Below are positions 33,701-43,169 of a DNA stretch of 44,702 nt, piece by piece. Positions within the stretch are counted from its first letter, which is position 1; every line of letters starts with the position of its first letter. A program made the position numbers and the translations under genes. Origin of the DNA: a virus; IMG/VR virus record IMGVR_UViG_3300030116_005601, positions 1-44,702 of that record. The stretch is one strand, 5' to 3'. The notes under the pieces are model-generated. The model searched no databases. It saw nothing but the letters and a program-made list of their open reading frames with translations, and was not told the origin of the DNA.

Positions 33701-36700
33701 ACATGAATAGGCAGATTATCAAAGATCTAACAGGCAATCAATTATTAGATAGTGGCTTAAGAAATGCATTATCATTGGCTTTTACACCTGATAATCCAAT
33801 AGCATCAAAAGCAAACAATAAATTAAGAATTGTTAGAGCAAAAAAATTAGAAGAGATACTATTAAAAGCAGAAGCTACTGGATCAGTTGACAACCCTGTC
33901 ACAGAATCAACATTAAACTTGCTTAATGATTATAAAACTATAGTAGAAGATCCACTAATTAAAGCTACAGCTAGTAATAAAAATATTACATTTGTAGATA
34001 GAGAGATACCAATAGAATTTTACTCTACTGACATGATTAAGTCACAAATTAAAGAAATGATTAATGCAGCTAGTTTCTCTGATATATCACAGTTTAACAC
34101 ATTACAAAATACAGTATCTCATTTAGGTGAAGATATAGCAGTTAAAATAGAATCATTAAAAAAACTATCAACAGCTGCTAAAGATAGAAAGCTAACAGAT
34201 GATTTAGCGATTAGTGCAGAAAAACTAACACAATCATATTCTAATTTAAAAAATGCTATTAATATGTATAGCTCTACTGGTGATGCTGTAGGATTAAGGT
34301 CTATGCTTGATAATGTAAATGACTTAAGAAAAATGCAAGTCAAGTTAAGAAGTGATATTAATCTCCCAGAGACTATTAAAAATACTAGAGATGTGATAGA
34401 TGAGTTTGTTACTAAACATTTAGAGATTAATAATTCTAAGTATGATCTTAGAAATATGGAAGATGTAGAAAACTACATACAAGAAGCAGAACGCAGTTTA
34501 GACTTTGAAGAACAGAGTCAAAAAGTTCATTCTAAAAACACATCAATATCAGATAGTCAATATGCATTAAGATGGTTAGATGGTGATGTATCTCAATTAG
34601 AAATATTAAAAAAGAACCCAATAGAATTGCTTAGAAATGTATCAGATTTAAGCCAACAAGCTCAAAATGTAATTAAAAGATTTGATGAGCTAAAAGGAAC
34701 AGACAAAGAAATATCATCATTTGACGAGTTTAAAAGAAAAACTAACATAGATACTGACTTGTATATAGATCTATTTATAAAGCCTATTGTAGAGGGTAGA
34801 AAGAGTATAATAGAAGCTAAGTATAATGCATTAACACGAGCAGAAAAAGATAAAAGCAGTTATGGTAGTGCAGCAGATATGTATGATAACTATGTACTAG
34901 ATACTATGCAAATACTGCAGTCAGGATTAGCTAATACAAAATTTCCTATGGTTATTTTTAACAATGGTACATTTGAAATATCATATACCAATATATCATC
35001 TTGGGACAGGGGTGTTAACTCATTAAGAAAAAATTTAAATCTAACAACACCAGGACACATAGCATTAATAGGTACTAAGTTTGCAAATGAAAAAACCATA
35101 AGGACTAGACATTCTGTAGCAACGCTTAATGACATGTTTAATAAAATTAAAAAAGGTACTGCAACAGAGATTAATGTTCAGTCTTTATTGTCAGATAATG
35201 ATAAAGCACTGTTAAAAGACTTTGGTCCTAATGCGTTTGGTACAGGTCAAGATGGCACTGCTCAATATAGACCTATAGTATTAGATGAAAAGTCTATGAT
35301 TGTTGTACATCAAGCAGCATATGACAATATAGTCAATTCTTTCTCTGCTGCTGATTCTGATAATAGAAAATATTTAAACAATCTTGTAGGTGAAGCTAAT
35401 GCTAATGCATATTTAAACAAACTAGTAGACGCTAGTATTAATGAGGACGGTCATGCTTTAATTAAACCTATTGGCAAAAATGTAGATAGTTTAGTTTTGT
35501 TAACTAGACTAATGCATGCAATGCCTCATAAAATGCCTGAAGTAATAACAAAAGGCATGGACATTGATGATACAAGATCAATGCTTAAATATATTAAGCT
35601 AGATAGCCCAAGAACTGGTATGGCATTAAATAAAGACTCTGCTGACTTTGCACAAGCATATCTTAAAAAGGTATTGCCCAAAGGTCACATTATGCAAAGT
35701 GCATTTAATACATTTAAAAAACAAACATTTAACGAAGATGGCAGCTTAAAGCCACAAAGAGTTCTTACTATTAGAGATGAAAAAGGTGCAGGTGATTACT
35801 TTTTTGATACGCAAGTTAGAGGTATAGACCTTATGACTAAACAGCTGATTGAGAAAAGAAAACTTTCTCCTGAAGTTGCTGAAAAAGAAGCCAGGACTAT
35901 TATGGATAAATATGAGCCAATAGCTGCATCGATAGTAAATGGTGAAAAATATTTATCTAAACCTGAATTTATTGCACAGTTAGTACAAAAAGGTGCACAT
36001 CCTGACTTTTTTGAGTTTAATAAAAATGGTTCTATAAAAGGATTTAAGGTTGCAATAAAACCTGTTGAGTATGATGCACAAGTAAAAGATAATGGCGAGC
36101 TATCTGTTTATATTGGTAAAACTGCATATAAATATTCTCCTGCATTTGATGCTATGATGAAAGATTCACAAGGCAACTATGTAATGGATGCAATAACATT
36201 TAAGAGCTCTGTAAAAGAAAATGCTTTTAGATCTGGTTCAGATGCTGATATAGTTGAAAAGATGTTAGAATTACCCGAAGGTTTATCTTTAGACAACAAC
36301 TGGATAGATGTTTTGGGCGTAGCAGTAAGAGATAATTTTAGTGCTAAAGATCATATTTACAATTTGCCAAGAGAGTCAATATTTATTAAATCTATATCTA
36401 GTGAGCATGAAGCTACAGCATCAGCAGCATTTACTAACTTTACTACAAACGATGCATTAACTGCTATGAATAAAATTACAAACATGCAAGCTTCAATCGA
36501 TGATGCAGTTACAGCCTACAAGAGTTTAGATGAAAGCTTATTTGCAACACGCAATATTGCCAACCTGCTTAAAGGGCCAGCATATGAAGCAGGTGATAAC
36601 ATGATGCAAGCTATTGGAGTAGAGGGCATTTTGCAGTCAGGTGGTATACCATCTTTTGAATATATGGCACCACAACTACAAAGATCTATTGTGTCTGAGT

Positions 36701-39700
36701 ATTTAGGAAAAAGAAACTGGGTTAGCAGTAAAATGAAGAATGGTTCTTATCCTGTAATGACATCAGGGGAAGGATACAGCTTACCAATAATAGAAGATAA
36801 TGTAAGAAGAACACATGGTGGATCAGGTATGTCTGGTCAAGATTGGAATAAATCTGTTTCAGGTTTGTTTGGCGGTAGCAATGAAGGAGTAAGCTTAGTA
36901 TTTACAGTTGACGATGCAATAGTATCTAAGCATAAAAATGTAGGTTTACAGCCTGGAGATGATATAACTGTTACTTTTGATGGAGAGGTATTATTTCCAG
37001 GGTTATTAGCAGGAAAAAGCAAAGATTTCAACCCATTAAAAAAAGAACTGCTTGGTCATTTTAACTCAATCATTAAAGATGCTAAGGCTACAAAGGGCAT
37101 AGAAACTGTAGGTGATTTTATTTCTTTTGTTGATGGCACACTTGGAATGCCGCTTAAGAAAAATAAAAATGGTGATATTGTCATTGAAAATGGAGATAAT
37201 TCATATAGTAAAAAAATTGCAATTAATAATAATCAAGCCTATCAAGCAATTCATTTAGCTACTGTAGATTTAAGAACTCCTATGGCTGGTATTAATGATA
37301 GAGTAATTACCAAAACAGAACGGCTATTAAATAGAGAGCGTGGGCCAGTATCTGAAATAAACTTTTTAGATGTTATTGACCCTCAAGATGCAGACTTTGA
37401 TTTAGATAAATCTTCTAGATTTTTTGCATTGCCTGGACAAGTAATGAAAGAAATATATTATTTATCAGGACATATGGATCCTGCATCTGATGTATTTTTT
37501 AGAGAATTAGATTCTGTAGCACCTACTAGCAATAGAGATATGGCTAAATATAGAGTTAAAATGGAAGAGCTTGCATCTAAACGAGGTATAGTAGTAAGAG
37601 CACATTCTGTAAATTCTATACTTTATCAAATGGCTGCTGCAGAAGCAAGAACACAAGGTAAAGATCCTGTAGACTATTTAGCAACAGAACAAGTAGCTGG
37701 TAAATCTGTTTTTTCAAACAGAGAAAATAATGTTAAATATGATATTGTATACAAAGAAGGCCGAGATCAAGTTAACTCTGTGCAATTTGTTAAAAAATTA
37801 GTAAAAGAAACTATAGATATATATAAACGTTATGGAGATATAGCACCAAATGAAATAGAAAACTATTTGTTTTATAGTGACAAAGCTCCATTTAGAGCAA
37901 GATCAAGTGAACTAGATGATATATCGTTTCAAGAGTTGCAAAACAATGCTCCTGAAACATATAGGCAATATCAAAATTTAGTTAATAGAATTGTAAGACC
38001 ATTAGGAGAGTTATTTAACCTAACTAATATGGGTGAAAGAATGTCTGATGGTACTGTTCGTAAAATGAATATGTGGGAAATAAATAGCACATTTCAAAAT
38101 ATAAAACGTAAAATTAAATTAGCTGGTGATTCATGGAGCCAAGGCAAAGATGGTAGATGGACTAGATCAGACACACCATTAAAAGGTTTTTCAGACCAGG
38201 TTCTTGGGTTCCTTGGAGAAAAAACAGCAGAGCTAGGAACTTCTAGGCATCCGTTAGTCCAAGGTTTAATTAAAATTGAAGAAGGGCTAAAGCAAAACTT
38301 TACATACAGACAGAATTATGGTGGTGCATTTGCTAGAGCAATTGAGAGTAAAACTAAATTACAGCCAGAGCAAGTTAGTAATGCAATAAAAGGCATTCTA
38401 TCTGATCAAAAGCGATATATGGAAGTAGAGTATCTTGCATGGGAAATAGAGCAAATAGAAGACAGTATGGCAAGCTTAAGAGCATATGGCAAAGCAGGAA
38501 GCCAACGATATAGAAACTTAAAAACAAAGTTAGAAAATTCTAATATGCTATATCAAACTTTTAATGAGGAGCTTACTAATAAAGAAATTGGAGTAAGAAA
38601 ACCAGCTAAAAGAAATCAAAAGAATAAAGTATTTAAAATGCCTGTAACAATATTGCGTCAGGGCAGACCTGATCCTGAGACTGGAAGACCAACTGTTCTT
38701 AATACAGGTAGATTTGCAGATGCTAATCAGCCGATTGATATATTTAAAGGTGATATAGCTGTAACTAATTATAAAAAATTAAAAGTTGAAAACAGCAATG
38801 TAGTTAAACAAAGAAGAGCAATGCATAATGCTTTTGCTAGACAGTTGTCTACTATATCAGACGGTGAAATGAATGCTATAGAGATATTATTTAAAGACTA
38901 TAAGCGTAAAGTATTTCAAGCACCTAGCTCAATCTATGATGCTAATACTCCTACAAGCTTTAATAAGTTTGGAATTATTAATGAAGCTAAGTTATCTGTT
39001 TTGTCAGATTATTTAAAACGTGCATATAACAGTGCAGAGTATGGTCGTGGTACAGAAATGCAAAAACAGTTTTTAATGCGTGTATTGACCCCAGATCTAG
39101 AGTTAAATACATTTAGCGTAACAGGGTATGACCTAGACAATAATCCTCAAATAACACCTGCATTTAAGCCAAATAAACAAAATGAAAGGTTAGTCTTTAC
39201 ATTGTTAGATAGAGCTAAATTAGGACATGGTACATCATTGCCTATGGAAGCTAGTATTGGTAAAGATATACATCAATTTATTGTAGATGCACATAAAAGA
39301 GCTTTAGTTTTAGAGTATAACCCATCACTAAAAGGAGATGTTTTTAACGTAGCAACCAAAAAGAGAGATCCAAGAGATGCATCTTTAATGGCTTTGCCAA
39401 ATGATTTGCCTGAGTTTATGATGAATCCTGATGAAAACTACAATCAAAAAGCTGTTAATGTATTACGATCTATGTTAACTGGTACATATCATATGAGTGA
39501 TGCTGAAATATACCGCATGACATATAAAATGTATGAAAATAACCTTGGTGAAGTACCTAACCCTAGTGAAGTATCTAAACTGATGAATAGTGTATGGCAA
39601 GGTGAAACTAGAAGGAGAATAGACCCTTCAAGCCAACATTATGGTACTGATGCTACATACAAAGAAACATCTAATTATCAATCAGACACTAAATCAAATG

Positions 39701-39744
39701 CTGTATATGAACTTAAAAAGAAATTTAGACCGGGAGACTGTTAA
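30700..39744 (+). CDS. Giant virion protein, candidate two-barrel RNA polymerase, 3014 aa
   Basis: Very large protein in the ejection block, starting at GTG 30700 (one-base overlap with the previous stop). Residues 2230-2237 read DADFDLDK, with D2232, D2234 and D2236 matching the metal-binding DxDxD of the beta'-type double-psi barrel of RNA polymerases (beta' NADFDGD). R2192, P2194 and G2197 (LRTPMAGIN) lie 40 residues before, against about 35 between RAP and the Asp triad in E. coli beta'. crAss-like phage virion RNAPs and YonO use the same loop; a Lys after the third Asp also fits my memory of crAss-like versions. The N-terminus (about 120-150) is hydrophobic and Gly-rich, suited to ejection. 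The other 2000 residues match nothing I know. Virion location is inferred from position. Confidence 0.65.
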   Translation: MDPKRREEIRRLQEEQRASGRVNITTGTSPVVSKGLSVIPRPQSTDIVDDQPSKIQEMFGLGETSGDLVGNIAAGFFDQLMLPTFIDVASEVRDEGVYVPGVGQTKDFSSDVFGSEDWADESLAGKIGYGLGSAFGLFTGVGAVSTLLRGGSKLAGVAGLKYAGKKVAEAGGEAISQDVGEAIVNRSSKIIKDASKARANSLYKPYNIRKKAHLTKNPLADEAILINAQNTLKKDLAEKFGNQLTAKQLDELARVSLKEGADYINSNFSSSIYGYMVKKGFSDKVARFTSSSAYESTLLATHQWMIGEGSELITKGLLGNEIEEEVGEGLFMPGYKRAIQGATLGFGLGLARLIPGGKNVQFSKSIGAFEYAPVQGSLADAMTMGKVIKNRFSRTSKMKPKQLQRALYTQWVGSGKSSKWMRDELPGFAKNILRKNADDLTTQDINMLREAWKVTRKNTPKVIADLAKEIKGDLKGSFPRMFVGSLIMNAQSFYDRGGFEVIGTDQYPTSEFLTDFLTGMIYTKRGVGMVTKPKAPRYFKETGMDANGYELESYVKSLEILGYNDEAIGPITALTGKGEAEILASIERSDFIEGTPDAKVLFDQVYENTVTGSEYVNNIDPEKKPWQVHAAEEKISLIRELENADAATKDQIEKRLSNIEKQEAIVSYVEEAAMTGIKGQRLKDMSKDEALAYLSDVSSGTLDNKPLNPLTVREQIEDALIKSANTQTEDTYQVMKAYIEDSMAALGYPIDQSQDGFGRPILHQSLLDLVATQKTAKQNESNEHIDAADMLYEVLSRAGSRESGMINVTSGEGGLRWNEAATVTAEQRTALKDIYNSTMDYFHTKYYNDGNIRWNQSMPLYNGIEGGFSNPNLLSSDIIFMGIGKYQNFKRHQDIYNVFTNKNNDYGAERSALLSPLFKGNGTAIPKVEDLANFSPDDKKLLRRINNIKSMLDPYGGSATSIEVSASELKNFSTKLIQSFGTREGQDIFTNDQSYNEFKAYMNRQIIKDLTGNQLLDSGLRNALSLAFTPDNPIASKANNKLRIVRAKKLEEILLKAEATGSVDNPVTESTLNLLNDYKTIVEDPLIKATASNKNITFVDREIPIEFYSTDMIKSQIKEMINAASFSDISQFNTLQNTVSHLGEDIAVKIESLKKLSTAAKDRKLTDDLAISAEKLTQSYSNLKNAINMYSSTGDAVGLRSMLDNVNDLRKMQVKLRSDINLPETIKNTRDVIDEFVTKHLEINNSKYDLRNMEDVENYIQEAERSLDFEEQSQKVHSKNTSISDSQYALRWLDGDVSQLEILKKNPIELLRNVSDLSQQAQNVIKRFDELKGTDKEISSFDEFKRKTNIDTDLYIDLFIKPIVEGRKSIIEAKYNALTRAEKDKSSYGSAADMYDNYVLDTMQILQSGLANTKFPMVIFNNGTFEISYTNISSWDRGVNSLRKNLNLTTPGHIALIGTKFANEKTIRTRHSVATLNDMFNKIKKGTATEINVQSLLSDNDKALLKDFGPNAFGTGQDGTAQYRPIVLDEKSMIVVHQAAYDNIVNSFSAADSDNRKYLNNLVGEANANAYLNKLVDASINEDGHALIKPIGKNVDSLVLLTRLMHAMPHKMPEVITKGMDIDDTRSMLKYIKLDSPRTGMALNKDSADFAQAYLKKVLPKGHIMQSAFNTFKKQTFNEDGSLKPQRVLTIRDEKGAGDYFFDTQVRGIDLMTKQLIEKRKLSPEVAEKEARTIMDKYEPIAASIVNGEKYLSKPEFIAQLVQKGAHPDFFEFNKNGSIKGFKVAIKPVEYDAQVKDNGELSVYIGKTAYKYSPAFDAMMKDSQGNYVMDAITFKSSVKENAFRSGSDADIVEKMLELPEGLSLDNNWIDVLGVAVRDNFSAKDHIYNLPRESIFIKSISSEHEATASAAFTNFTTNDALTAMNKITNMQASIDDAVTAYKSLDESLFATRNIANLLKGPAYEAGDNMMQAIGVEGILQSGGIPSFEYMAPQLQRSIVSEYLGKRNWVSSKMKNGSYPVMTSGEGYSLPIIEDNVRRTHGGSGMSGQDWNKSVSGLFGGSNEGVSLVFTVDDAIVSKHKNVGLQPGDDITVTFDGEVLFPGLLAGKSKDFNPLKKELLGHFNSIIKDAKATKGIETVGDFISFVDGTLGMPLKKNKNGDIVIENGDNSYSKKIAINNNQAYQAIHLATVDLRTPMAGINDRVITKTERLLNRERGPVSEINFLDVIDPQDADFDLDKSSRFFALPGQVMKEIYYLSGHMDPASDVFFRELDSVAPTSNRDMAKYRVKMEELASKRGIVVRAHSVNSILYQMAAAEARTQGKDPVDYLATEQVAGKSVFSNRENNVKYDIVYKEGRDQVNSVQFVKKLVKETIDIYKRYGDIAPNEIENYLFYSDKAPFRARSSELDDISFQELQNNAPETYRQYQNLVNRIVRPLGELFNLTNMGERMSDGTVRKMNMWEINSTFQNIKRKIKLAGDSWSQGKDGRWTRSDTPLKGFSDQVLGFLGEKTAELGTSRHPLVQGLIKIEEGLKQNFTYRQNYGGAFARAIESKTKLQPEQVSNAIKGILSDQKRYMEVEYLAWEIEQIEDSMASLRAYGKAGSQRYRNLKTKLENSNMLYQTFNEELTNKEIGVRKPAKRNQKNKVFKMPVTILRQGRPDPETGRPTVLNTGRFADANQPIDIFKGDIAVTNYKKLKVENSNVVKQRRAMHNAFARQLSTISDGEMNAIEILFKDYKRKVFQAPSSIYDANTPTSFNKFGIINEAKLSVLSDYLKRAYNSAEYGRGTEMQKQFLMRVLTPDLELNTFSVTGYDLDNNPQITPAFKPNKQNERLVFTLLDRAKLGHGTSLPMEASIGKDIHQFIVDAHKRALVLEYNPSLKGDVFNVATKKRDPRDASLMALPNDLPEFMMNPDENYNQKAVNVLRSMLTGTYHMSDAEIYRMTYKMYENNLGEVPNPSEVSKLMNSVWQGETRRRIDPSSQHYGTDATYKETSNYQSDTKSNAVYELKKKFRPGDC

Positions 39745-42635
39745 TGCTTTGCTTAAGTAAAGATGAAAAACAAATAAAACAATTTGATAAATTTTTAGAA
39801 ATATCTAAGCTGTTAGACGGGAATGCAAAAGTATCTAAAGCAGGAGATAATAATGCAGAGACTGCTTTGTGGCTATTTAAAAAAGCAAATGGTGGTGACT
39901 TTGATTATGAAAATATACCTATTGAAGATCATCATCTTAAAAGATATAAAAGAGAAGTTAAAACATATTTAAAAAACTATGAGAAAATGCCTACATGGTT
40001 TCAAAAACATTTTTACATACCAGCTGCACTTATGAGAAATATTAAAGGTGGTGATGAATTTTATAATAATGTTGCAGAAACAATGTCTTTTCATCAAAGG
40101 CAAGTAAAAGAAAGCCAAGATCATATTGGAGCAATGACACAAGGTTTATATGATATGATTATAGACCAGGGTTGGAACGAACAAGCTTATGGGGATTATG
40201 CAAAGTTTGAGCGTACATTAATGACTGTTGAAAATCCAGATCAAATGAAAGCTATGATTAAACAGCTAGGCGATATAGTTGGAACAGTAGATCAACCAGA
40301 GGGTAATATGCCTATAGGTGGCAAAGTATTAAGAAGATTTCAAGGGTTATTAGAATATACTGTTGAGCCTGTCAATGATAATGAACGCATGATACAAAGA
40401 GAATGGAATATATTAAGAGCATCTTCTGTAAATAATTTATTGAATGGTATTGTTATGTCTAAAATGGCTATAAGGTCAAAGCTTGCTAACGATCCTGAAG
40501 CAGAATATTTATTAAGATCATTAAGAAATTTACAAGATAAAGCTGATGAGTTATTGTTAAGCACAAGCCAAGATAAAAAAATTGTTACTAAAGGTGAAGC
40601 AACTGAAGCTGGTGATATTAATGCAGATATTAAAGTATACAATCCTGCTACTAAATCATACGAGCCATATAGGGTACTAGACTCTGATACAGGTCAATTT
40701 GCATATGGTATTAAAAAATATGTACCATCGTATGTAATAGAGTTAACAGCATTAATGGATAATATTGTAGACTATGGCATGAATAAAAACAAAAGTAGAT
40801 TTAAAAATAAATCTGCTGAAGATATAGAAATAGAAACACAGAATATAATTAAGTCAGATTTAAATACAGCTAGATTAAAAGCTAAAGGTGAAACTGAGTA
40901 TTTAAAATCTTTAGATCCAGTATACTATCTAAATAAATATGCTAATGATGTTGCAAGCTTTAATGCAAGAGCTAGAATTAATTATGCATTTATGGAAGGT
41001 ACTAAAGTACTAAGAAAAAATATTATTAATGATGGCAAATATAAAGGTGGCAACACTGGTGATTATGCACATACTATGATAGATATGATGACACATATAA
41101 AAGATAGTGCATTGAATCAACATAGAGGTCAAATGGATTCATTAGATGACATTGTTCAAATTGTTAATGCATTTGAGTATGTATCTAAACTAGGATTTAG
41201 TATTAGGGGTGCAGTAAAAAACAGATCTCAAAGATTATTTAATTATGTTTTCTATGGAAGGAAAGGACTAAAAAGATCAAAAGATTGGATAGCTAGAAGT
41301 AGTAGAGAGTTTGAGTTTACTCCTGGTGAAGAAGGTAAGATGAGAACTAATGCACAAATTATAGCTACACAAAAGAAACGATTTGGTTATGAAATGACTT
41401 CAAGTAGATCTGATGCATTTAAATCAGCAGCTACTGGTGGTTCAATAGATTTTTTATATGTGCCAAAAGGTTTTAGTTTAGACAAGCAAGGTAAATTAAT
41501 ACCTGAAGGAGCCAAAGGAGCATTAAAAAAAGTATCTGAAATTGCATCTAAAGCTACTGATATATCTTCTATCACTATGCAATGGGCAGAAAATAAAAAT
41601 AGAAATGAAACATTTGATATTGCATTTGCTAATTCATATGTAACAGAGCAAAAAAATATAGAGTACCATAAAAAACAATTAAGACAAAAGTTAAAAAGAG
41701 AACCTAGCACAAAAGAAATATACGATAGAATAGAAAATGTTGCTGGTAATATGGCAAATCAAATGGTGCGTACAATACACTATGATTATGATACATGGGC
41801 AAAAGCAAAAGTATTAGGCACAAAGCCTGGTAAAGTTTTAGGACAGTATCAGCACTTTAAGTTTGCATTCTTTGATATGCAATATAATATTATTAAAAAT
41901 GCTGTCAATGATGTTAAAGATTTAAGCTTAATTGAAAAAAATCCAATTACAGGTCAAAAACAAATATCTGAAAACGTTCAGAGGATGATGAGACTTGGAG
42001 CCATTTATACCATTATACCAGGTATTGCAGGATACTTTGGATTAGACTTAGGTGGTTTGTTTGGTACAATAGGCAATCCATTTGATGAAGATAGAGAAAG
42101 CACAAAATCATCTACTAAAATTATTGAAAACCCTGTACTTGAAGATATAGAAAATTTATATACATACTTTACATCAGATGATCCAACTGCAAGAGCCGCT
42201 GCATATTATGGCAAAAATCCAATTACAGGAAACTTAGGTCCATTTATTAGTGACCTTATGATGATAGCAGAGTTAACTGACTTTATTAATCAAACAGATG
42301 AAGAGTATGCAGAAAGTAGACATTTAAATTATGATCCTGATAGCTCAGACTGGTGGTATAATGTTGGAAGAATATTTAGCATACAAGGGGCAAGGACATT
42401 TCATCATAGTATCCCTGCATTAAGAAGAGGAGATATTGCTGGGTTAGCTAGAGTTGAGCTTGGTATATTTCAACCTAAGTGGATGAAAAATCATAGAGCT
42501 AGAGTTATGGGCAAGATTGATGACATATACAATTCTAGTAAAATGTTACCTAATATTAGAACTGGTAAAAAGAAAAAAGGTGCAGGCCTTTCATCACAAA
42601 GAAAAAAAGCAATACAAGCTTTAAGAAATTTTTAG
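39744..42635 (+). CDS. large inner-virion protein, 963 aa
   Basis: TAATG-coupled to the 3014-aa gene. Mostly helical and charged. A C-terminal region has LGQYQHFKFAFFDMQYNIIKN-like helix (residues about 695-720) and then a hydrophobic stretch GAIYTIIPGIAGYFGLDLGGLFG (in part, near 752-775), followed by a basic C-terminus (TGKKKKGAGLSSQRKKA). This resembles C-terminal segments of large ejected polyvalent proteins in marine podoviruses. It may travel with the giant protein into the cell or be a second part of the same complex. No catalytic motif is visible. Confidence 0.6.
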   Translation: MLCLSKDEKQIKQFDKFLEISKLLDGNAKVSKAGDNNAETALWLFKKANGGDFDYENIPIEDHHLKRYKREVKTYLKNYEKMPTWFQKHFYIPAALMRNIKGGDEFYNNVAETMSFHQRQVKESQDHIGAMTQGLYDMIIDQGWNEQAYGDYAKFERTLMTVENPDQMKAMIKQLGDIVGTVDQPEGNMPIGGKVLRRFQGLLEYTVEPVNDNERMIQREWNILRASSVNNLLNGIVMSKMAIRSKLANDPEAEYLLRSLRNLQDKADELLLSTSQDKKIVTKGEATEAGDINADIKVYNPATKSYEPYRVLDSDTGQFAYGIKKYVPSYVIELTALMDNIVDYGMNKNKSRFKNKSAEDIEIETQNIIKSDLNTARLKAKGETEYLKSLDPVYYLNKYANDVASFNARARINYAFMEGTKVLRKNIINDGKYKGGNTGDYAHTMIDMMTHIKDSALNQHRGQMDSLDDIVQIVNAFEYVSKLGFSIRGAVKNRSQRLFNYVFYGRKGLKRSKDWIARSSREFEFTPGEEGKMRTNAQIIATQKKRFGYEMTSSRSDAFKSAATGGSIDFLYVPKGFSLDKQGKLIPEGAKGALKKVSEIASKATDISSITMQWAENKNRNETFDIAFANSYVTEQKNIEYHKKQLRQKLKREPSTKEIYDRIENVAGNMANQMVRTIHYDYDTWAKAKVLGTKPGKVLGQYQHFKFAFFDMQYNIIKNAVNDVKDLSLIEKNPITGQKQISENVQRMMRLGAIYTIIPGIAGYFGLDLGGLFGTIGNPFDEDRESTKSSTKIIENPVLEDIENLYTYFTSDDPTARAAAYYGKNPITGNLGPFISDLMMIAELTDFINQTDEEYAESRHLNYDPDSSDWWYNVGRIFSIQGARTFHHSIPALRRGDIAGLARVELGIFQPKWMKNHRARVMGKIDDIYNSSKMLPNIRTGKKKKGAGLSSQRKKAIQALRNF

Positions 42636-42640
42636 TATAA

Positions 42641-42657
42641 GGGGAGCATAACTCCCC
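42641..42657. terminator. hairpin between convergent operons
   Basis: GGGGAG (42641-42646), loop CATAA, CTCCCC (42652-42657) is a perfect six-pair stem just after the 963-aa stop, with convergent minus-strand genes beyond. There is no real T run on either side. Position suggests termination or 3'-end protection for both directions. Confidence 0.5.
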
Positions 42658-42676
42658 CTACACCTTGAACTATAAC

Positions 42677-42832
42677 TCATTTAGGACTTCTGAGTCTTTG
42701 CGATTTGCGTTCTATGCTTTTCATAATATCATAGTAATTAGAATCATCAATTACATTTGTACATTTAAGTGCATAGTTTGCTATTGAAATCAAATCATAT
42801 TTCATTTTATGATTCCATTTTTTGTTTTTCAT
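42677..42832 (-). CDS. hypothetical basic protein, 51 aa
   Basis: ATG 42832 has AAAGGAGAG before it. Product MKNKKWNHKMKYDLISIANYALKCTN...RKSQRLRSPK is basic and helical. It overlaps the end of the nuclease gene by 26 bases and is last in the leftward operon. It ends with TGA. No family recognised. Confidence 0.6.
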   Translation of the reverse strand: MKNKKWNHKMKYDLISIANYALKCTNVIDDSNYYDIMKSIERKSQRLRSPK

Positions 42833-43169
42833 TTCTCTCCTTTATCAAGTTAATAAAATTATCTAATTCAATCACAGCATATACTTTGCTACGATTTCTT
42901 TTTATTACAAGAACAGGATACCTATCTTCACTATTGTCTTCAGCTTGTGCTAAAGAACTCCATAAATCTAATCTCTCTTTATTTTTACATTCAAAACTAT
43001 ATTTTATTTTTTTTCTAGCAGCTGGTGATAACACTATATCTTCACCAGGCATGCCCATTGTTTGTGATTTTATATCATCTTCTTCTAATGATGGAAATGC
43101 TTTTCTTAAAGCATCTCTTGTAAGATTTTGTAATCTTCTACCTTTCGCTTTCGCACTTTTCGCAGACAT
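42807..43169 (-). CDS. PD-(D/E)XK nuclease-like protein, 120 aa
   Basis: Starts at ATG 43169, six bases after AAGGAG. Basic N-terminal helix (SAKAKGRRLQNLTRDALRKA), then MPGEDIVLSPAARKK and YSFECKNKERLDLW. The acidic residue in GEDIV followed by E-x-K (FECK) on the next strand is the core of PD-(D/E)XK nucleases, common as small phage resolvase or repair nucleases. It would cut branched or specific DNA during replication or packaging. Length is near a minimal domain. Family inferred by motif only. Confidence 0.65.
   Translation of the reverse strand: MSAKSAKAKGRRLQNLTRDALRKAFPSLEEDDIKSQTMGMPGEDIVLSPAARKKIKYSFECKNKERLDLWSSLAQAEDNSEDRYPVLVIKRNRSKVYAVIELDNFINLIKERNEKQKMES

Noticed and set aside
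30700-39744. N4-type (T7-like) virion RNA polymerase
   Set aside because: Size and position fit, but I see no T7-family motifs (TxxGR, Y-x-G), while the DxDxD loop points to the two-barrel type.
39744-42635. Tail tape-measure protein
   Set aside because: No tail-tube, sheath or tail-assembly genes are present; the podovirus layout makes an inner-virion protein more likely.
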